Positions 1 to 6,600 of a stretch of 10,233 bases of DNA are shown here, piece after piece. The notes beneath the pieces were generated by a model, which was given only the letters and a program-made list of their open reading frames with translations, searched no databases and was not told the DNA's origin. This DNA comes from Phoronis ovalis. Lineage: Eukaryota > Phoronida > Phoronidae. The stretch is taken from assembly GCA_028565635.1 (NCBI GenBank), contig JAOXYB010066112.1, positions 1-10,233 of the forward strand. Direction: 5' to 3'. A program made the position numbers and the translations under genes. How positions within the stretch are numbered: position 1 is the first letter of the stretch; the number at the start of each line of letters is the position of its first letter.

Positions 1-471
1 TGGACTGTCTGGAAACCCCGCTGGAAACTATACCGGTCCAGACTAAATTAAAATGAAAGGGGCAAAGTTGGTAATGAGAGATAGCATGGTGAATTGTCAC
101 CTCACCAGCAATAAATGCACAGACATAGGAGACATGGTACACCACTACTTATGACAATAAGTTCAGTTAGTAAAAAACTTTCAGTTTCAGATTAATTATA
201 CGAGGTTTATATTTAGCACTGAGTATCAAAGGCAAAAGGTTATTCTGCAACTTCAAAATGTAGTGCATGCCAACTATAATTATGAACATCATAAGAAGTA
301 AATCGTATTCAAGACTGGATACCATATTATAGTGTTTTTTCAGGAACTCCACTTTCATTACACGCAACTATAGTTCTCTCGCCAATCTTCACTTGATGCT
401 ATTTAGAGAATCATAGGCAATCGATGAAATTGAATTTTTATACAATTCTTTATTTATTTTCTTACCTCCAG
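1..471 (+). other. Upstream intron end of EED, no other feature seen
   Basis: This is AT-rich noncoding sequence that ends in the pyrimidine-rich acceptor at 456-471. I see no upstream EED exon in it. A 7-bp inverted repeat (gtctgga 7-13, tccagac 37-43) at the window edge is the only structure noted, and it may be chance. A minus-strand open frame at 167-367 has a hydrophobic, low-information product and no recognisable family. Confidence 0.7.
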
Positions 472-618
472 GATGAATCCTCAAGTATTTCCAGTGCTCA
501 GCAAGATGATACATCACGCAGTGACACTCCAACTCTGGCATACAGACGACGAGGTAAATCCAGCAAGAAGAAGTTTAAACACTGCAAACTACAATATAAA
601 TATTCAACATTCTTGAAG
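472..618 (+). CDS. EED: EED exon A: N-terminal basic tail
   Basis: This exon has 49 codons, phase 0 at both ends. The acceptor is strong (pyrimidine-rich, ending ttacctccag at 471) and the donor is gtaatt at 619. It begins DESSSISS, continues through a SDTPT motif that matches the RPDTPT stretch of the human N-terminal tail, then becomes Lys/Arg-rich and ends YSTFLK, equivalent to human CVNSLK. In EED this tail precedes the propeller, is largely disordered and is poorly conserved, so the call rests on the SDTPT motif, the basic stretch, the phase and the position directly before the EDHGQP exon. The start codon must lie in an exon before the window. The in-frame ATG at 424 is in the intron ahead of the acceptor and is not the start. 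Confidence 0.82.
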
Positions 619-3600
619 GTAATTAAATTAGGCAACACTAGTATCGAAATTATAGACAGTAGTGAAATTAAAACAAAACCTGCCAGGTGGATTATAGTCT
701 GGCTTTTAATGCCTCTTCATTAAGAAATCTCGAGTTTTATTAAAAGTTAGATTAAATACATTCAGTGAATCGTGAGTTTGCCCTTAACTGGCTACCAAGA
801 AGTTACTTTGACAAATTTATTAGCAATAAATAAGTTAGTAGTAAATTTGTGTATACTTTTGTTCAAATACTTTTACAGGAAGACCATGGGCAGCCAATAT
901 TTGGTGTACAATTTAACTATCATATGAAGGATAATGACCCTTTGGTGTTTGCAACAGTTGGAGGTAATCGTGTGACCGTATACGAATGTATGAAAGATGG
1001 TAAAATAAAACTACTTCAAGCATATACTGATTTAGATGTATCCTTTAAATGATGATGCTTTCATTTTAAATATGTTTATGTGAACTTATGTGTAATTATA
1101 CACGTTGTAATGTATTTATAACAGTACTACATTATTATTGCATAAATTGGCAATTGCATTTAAAGTTTGTTTTTCTATAAAAATGCAGTGCATGCTAAAC
1201 ATGCAATTTCTCTTTTATACTGATGGCAGCTAATCATTTCTGTAAAGCAGACAATGTTTTTTGAATAAATCATTAGTTTTAATGTTTTGGTATTTATGCT
1301 TTGCTATGTTTTCTACAGTGTGATAAGTTGTGATAAAATGTGGAACCTTTTTATGCCAAATTCACTCTTAAGGGTTAAATTGTTGGTGATAGCTGGTGCT
1401 ATGATATAAGATTCCTAAGTGTGATAACTTAAATCAATCGCTTACTGATCATTTGGGTTCTAGTTACTTCCTTTACTGTTTTACTCAGGAGAGTGAGAAT
1501 TTTTACACTTGTGCTTGGACATATGATGACACCACAGGTCAGCCTGTACTAGCTGTAGCTGGTCAAAGAGGAGTCATCCGTATTATTAGTCCAATAACAA
1601 TGCAGTGTCTAAAGGTAACATAATACTGTTGTTGCAGAATAGTATATGTAAAACTGTATAATAAATATGGTTCAGGGCAACACATGTTTATGCAACAAAT
1701 AAGCCTTTAGCAGCTTTCAAGGCTGAAATCCTCATAAATGTAAAAAGTACCTGTGTTGCTTATTTACATTTACATACTGTAATTGGCAATTCCCTATAAC
1801 TAAGGAGTGGTTTTGCTATTGGTGGATTTTAGGCTGCGCCAGATTAAGTAGACTGTAGTCATGTTTGTTTCTTGTTGAAAGTATTTAGTGATTATCTTGT
1901 GCTAAAGGCCGAAAGCTATCTGTGCTAAAAAGTAAGTTTCAGTTTTAGACAAAACTTATATTGAATTTTAATTAAAATTATCTCAATTAATATGATTCCT
2001 TTATTGTCAGCATTATATTGGTCATGGAAATTCAATAAATGAGCTTAAGTTTCACCCAAAAGACTGTAACCTCGTTCTGTCTGTAAGTAAAGGTAAGTAG
2101 AAAGTGTATACATCTGGACATGAGTCTATATCTATCATATCCTAACAGAATCTTCTTTATAACATAACCTCCTCTAATTACACTGTCTAAATCAGACAAG
2201 TCATGAAGCTGTGCTGACTTAGGCTAACCTGACTTGTAGTTATTTTTTCTTCTAACTTATAATTTTACTCTTTTGGTGTAACATGTAATTTCTAGATCAC
2301 TTTGGTTTAATTTATACATTTAACATCTGCCTGGTAATTTGTTTATTATATTAATAAATTAAGGCGACTAGTCCTATTTAAAGTTAATTTTGGCCAAGTT
2401 TCAGTTTTATATCTGTACTGGTGTTGGACCTATATTTTTTTTTTAAAGTTTGTTTTGAAAAAAGTGAATTTACCCGAAATGGTCCCCTTGTTGATTACAT
2501 AATCATGTGTCAAAATTTGACAAGAAGTTTATAGTTGCAATAAGTTATGTCTAACAGTACTTTTAAGTTAAAACTCCTTAACTATAAATATAAATATAGA
2601 ACAGGCTGCATTCTGCAATACTGTAAAATTAAGACTATATAAAAGGCTTAGTATTAGTATTAACTAGTATTACATTTTCAATAGCTTTCAATGCAATTTT
2701 CATCAAATTTGGACATAGAACATTCTTCAGGGATAGCTTTCGAGGATCCTGTTATCAACATAGACTTATTGTTCACCATCAGAGGAACCATACATGAAAT
2801 TCTTCAACCACAGTGGACATCCCACACATAGGTGCCCTTTTGACCTATTTATGTCTCAGAGTGCTCCAAAATATAGTTCTCAAATATTTGCAAATTGCAT
2901 GACTCAAATATCTGTTAATTCTTATCCAATTAATTTCTCCCATAGAAAGAGTCCAAATAACAAAATAACCACCAATATCCTGACAGTTATCCTGGCAAGC
3001 AGGAGAAAAAATTAATCTGTTAAATAGCAGCTCATCATGACATTGACTACGGGCCCATAGGGGGAGACTCCTGCAAGCAAATACTGCTACGGGCCCATAG
3101 GGGGAGACTCCTGCAAGCAAATACTGTTTCTCATATAAATAGTGTTTCCATTGGGGGAGACTCCTGCAAGCAAATACTGTTTTCTTCTCATATAAATAGT
3201 GTTTATGGCTCCTAAAACTATTTTTCACAAAAAGGAACTGAGAAGTCAAAATTGCACATAAAAGTATTAGACAATATATATATATTTGAATTTCAGAATG
3301 AAAAATGTTTACCTGTTACAATTGGGTTGACAACAGGTGTCTCTCTGTGTTTCTTAGGTACATTGCCAACCTAAATATGTATGAATAGATAACCTACCTT
3401 TGTTGTTTCTAAATAGATAATTATATCCCAATGCATAGTCTTTGTGATGACATATAAAATCTGTTGGGTAGTTGAAAGATAAAAATCAGACCCAAGTTGA
3501 AAAGGATTTTTTAAATTAAAAAATCCCTTATCAAAAATTCACATATTCATATTTTTAAATACCTGTATATACCGTTTTAACTTTTTTCATTTTATTTTTC

Positions 3601-6600
3601 ACAGCAAGATGAAAAATGATTTTGGGAGCAAAAGACCAGTTTATATCCATTTTGACGAGGCCTTTAGTTGAAATCTCTAAGAAATAATTTTTTGTCTGAA
3701 AATTTTGTTTTTAATGAACAGTTATTTAAACAAGATTAAACACTATTGTTTTGTTTAATTTAATTTCAATATCTGATGTCCTGAGCCTGGCAATACAAAT
3801 TGATTGAGAACTCACTTGTCATATATAATCTTAACAATTTAATATTTTACTGTAAAGTGCAGAGATTCATAAATGTTTACTAATTCACAAGTGAATATTT
3901 AATTTTTAAATAGTGACTAAAATAAAGCTTGCTTGCTTGCTTGCAGATCATCAATTACGAATTTGGAACATAAAGACAGATGCTTGTGCCATTATTTTGG
4001 GAGGCGTGGACGGACACAGAGATGAAGTTCTGAGTGCTGTGAGTAATTTAGAAGTTGTCGACTGTGCTAAAACACAAAATCCACACCCTTTTTGTTACAT
4101 TCATAGAGTCTCTCTTTGACAATAAATGGTTCCTTAGTCATATTTAGGGATGGAGGTACTTATGCACTGCAGTGTGATAAAGCAATAAAAATCATTGGAA
4201 GTTGTAACCGAGACAGTTGTTTAGAAAATGCTTAGTTTACATGTATTATTATACCCTTGCTGGATGCAGAGCAGGGGAGATATAGCATCTGACCAGTCCG
4301 TATGAATCTACAAATATCAATGTTAAAACTAAGAGATGTAAATGTTATACATATTTAAAATACCCATAACAGACCTCTAAATACCAGTTTGAAACATTGT
4401 AAATGTTATAGTACATGTTTATATCAAATGCCGATGAGGCTCCTGAAAGGGTAGTGAGCATCTGCTTTAATTTGTTTTGGATGCCTGTCATTAAAATGAC
4501 ATTATTTAAATATCGCTCTCTGGGTGGTAAATGAGATTTCTCAGTCTGTAATAACACAATTTCCAACATTGATAAATGGATTCGTACTTAATCAATTACA
4601 GCTCATTAGATTGCACGTAAAATCATGATCTAGGGTCATAATTCTGGCTCTGAAAAACTGGTCGGTAAATGCATCTAGAATCCAAAGACTGTAGTAGTTA
4701 TAATAGTTATTCACAGGAATATAAATAAACATGTCCCAGATTCATAGATGCGTCCCGAAGTGATAGACGCATTCTAGACACAAGGTAAATGCGATCAAAA
4801 CACATCGAAGATATACGATTTACAGCCTGACAATGGCATCTATGATTGCGTCTATAGATGAAAAACAGATGCAATTACAGGGGAAGATAGTTCTCAGAGC
4901 TGTACTGTACTTCTGTACATACATAATGGTTAACCTCTTGCTATAAACAACTTCAGTTGTTATGAGATCACTTTTGTACTAGGTATACGGTAAATAAAGG
5001 TCAAAATACACATCAAGTGCAATTTTTGGCTGAATCGCTTCCAATATGGCTACTGGCTGACTTGAGTTAAGCTAACTGATCTCTTGAAAACTATGATAGA
5101 TAGAGATACCATTGCAAGTCAAAGAGCAAATACAGGTCAAAATATATATCTCATTTTATTTTTACCTGGATGACTTCAACAATGACCGACTGGTGTTTAA
5201 TCACGATAAGCTATGAATACCGATATCTTAGACATTGATAGATGGAGACACCATTGCAAGACAAAAGGTAATATAGATGAGAATACACGTCAACTTTGAT
5301 TTTGACCTGGAACACTTCCAATATGGCAGACAATTGGCGGCCATGTTTAATCTCGAGATAATCTGTTTGTGCCCATATCTTGAAAACTTGGATAAGGATA
5401 CTGTTGCAAGTCGAGCTTATGTGTTTTTGATGATTGTGCATCTGATGACCTTTGACCTTGACCTATTTGATAGAGACACCGTTATAAGTCAAGCATATGA
5501 TAACCATATGACTTGTGACATTGATCTTTTTTTTTTGCAATTTAACATTTATATATTAAGATGACTCTTTATGTGTGCCCAAGATAGGTTAAGTTTGATT
5601 TTAGTTGCCATTGTATAATAATATACCCTGTTTGCAATTGTAGTTTTAGCTCTGCGGTGAACTAGTAGACAAAACCCTTATTGAAAATGTCTCGTAAATA
5701 TTAACTTGATGTTGGTTACAAGTTTTTTCATATTTAATGCTTTTACAGGATTTCAATTTGGATGGCACAAAGATCATGTCATGTGGCATGGACCATTCTC
5801 TTAAGATGTGGAACCTGGATAAACCTGAAATAACAGATGTCATAGCTGCATCATATGATCACAGTAATACTAAAAAGTATGCAACTATTCTATATTCTTA
5901 TCTATCCAGTCATTAGTAATAGTTTTCTAAGAGCTATTCACGGGCGGATACAGAGCACAGTTGTGACAGGTTTCCAAATTAGTTTTATTTTTTTCCACTA
6001 GGTGGCACTTCTATTATTGCGTCATCGCCATCTGGTGGAAGATTGCCAAATGGTGTAACATAAAAAGTCTCAGTGACGTGATTACCATATAATCTATTTA
6101 TTGCCAAACAGAAAATCTTACATTTCCATAGTCACTTCAACAAACTACTAAGTGACTTCCATTTGGAACTTCCACATCATGTGAGATTAATTAATCTATG
6201 AACAAAATATAAACAAAAGCAATCCTAATTTTAATCCGGACCCGCATTCTGGTTAAAGTATTACGTTTTCAATAATCTTGCCGTGGTTGATTAGGCTAAC
6301 AAACAAAATAAAGGATAAAAGATGTAGTAGGCTTGTTGAACACATGGGGTAGGAACACTCACTATATAATTAACACATTTTAGCCGGTGCTTATACATTC
6401 AAATAAGTTAATCCAAGCTCATACGATTACAGCATAGAGGAACAAAGGAACTGCTTCTAGCCTAAGAAAACGGTCAGGAAATCGTGACCGTTTTCGAAAC
6501 AACTTTTATCATGATTTTTATAGGGTTTTCTAGGATTTTTTTTCCCCAGAAATTTCGTGACCGTGTTCCAGAAAGCGGTGGAAATCCCCATGTATCCGCA

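Larger units (their letters stand above)
2093..3946 (+). other. EED intron 4 (1.85 kb), repeat-bearing
   Basis: This phase-1 intron runs gtaagt...cttgcag. From 2093 to about 2690 it is plain AT-rich sequence. About 2690-2860 may be an old interspersed repeat. At 3047-3204 there is a compound tandem repeat, at 3504-3526 an A/T-rich palindrome, and at 3927-3946 a GCTT microsatellite that merges into the acceptor. Open frames on both strands between 2794 and 3249 lie over these repeats and show no known protein family. Confidence 0.93.
4039..5748 (+). other. EED intron 5 (1.7 kb), repeat-bearing
   Basis: This phase-0 intron runs gtgagt...ttttacag. At 4250-4310 there is a short fragment resembling molluscan interspersed repeats, at 4743-4855 a cluster of inverted 9-bp motifs, and at 4991-5494 a diverged tandem repeat with a period of about 140 bp. 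The rest is AT-rich without recognisable features. Open frames at 5211-5441 (minus) and 5277-5564 (plus) lie over the tandem repeat and are not supported as genes. Confidence 0.93.

Noticed and set aside
167-367. Minus-strand open frame of 66 codons
   Set aside because: It lies in intronic AT-rich sequence opposite the EED strand, with no recognisable domain, and its hydrophobic composition is expected from A/T codons.
424-471. In-frame ATG before exon A as the EED start
   Set aside because: The segment is the pyrimidine-rich intron end with a clear acceptor at 470-471, and its translation has no EED N-terminal similarity.
2196-2237. 8-bp inverted repeat acaagtca/tgacttgt
   Set aside because: The short arms and long loop are expected by chance in this amount of sequence.
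2794-3249. Overlapping open frames on both strands (up to 134 codons)
   Set aside because: They cover the minisatellite and a suspected old repeat. The repeated peptide follows from the tandem DNA unit, and no domain or coding context supports a gene.
3311-3338. 7-bp inverted repeat acctgtt/aacaggt
   Set aside because: It is too short to be meaningful, and there is no supporting context.
3590-3690. Cryptic exon after tttttcacag at about 3595-3604
   Set aside because: The acceptor looks reasonable, but the following frames stop early, no EED sequence is missing between exons D and E, and no matching donor is seen.
5211-5564. Open frames on both strands across the tandem repeat
   Set aside because: They track the repeat units, contain no family motifs, and lie inside intron 5.
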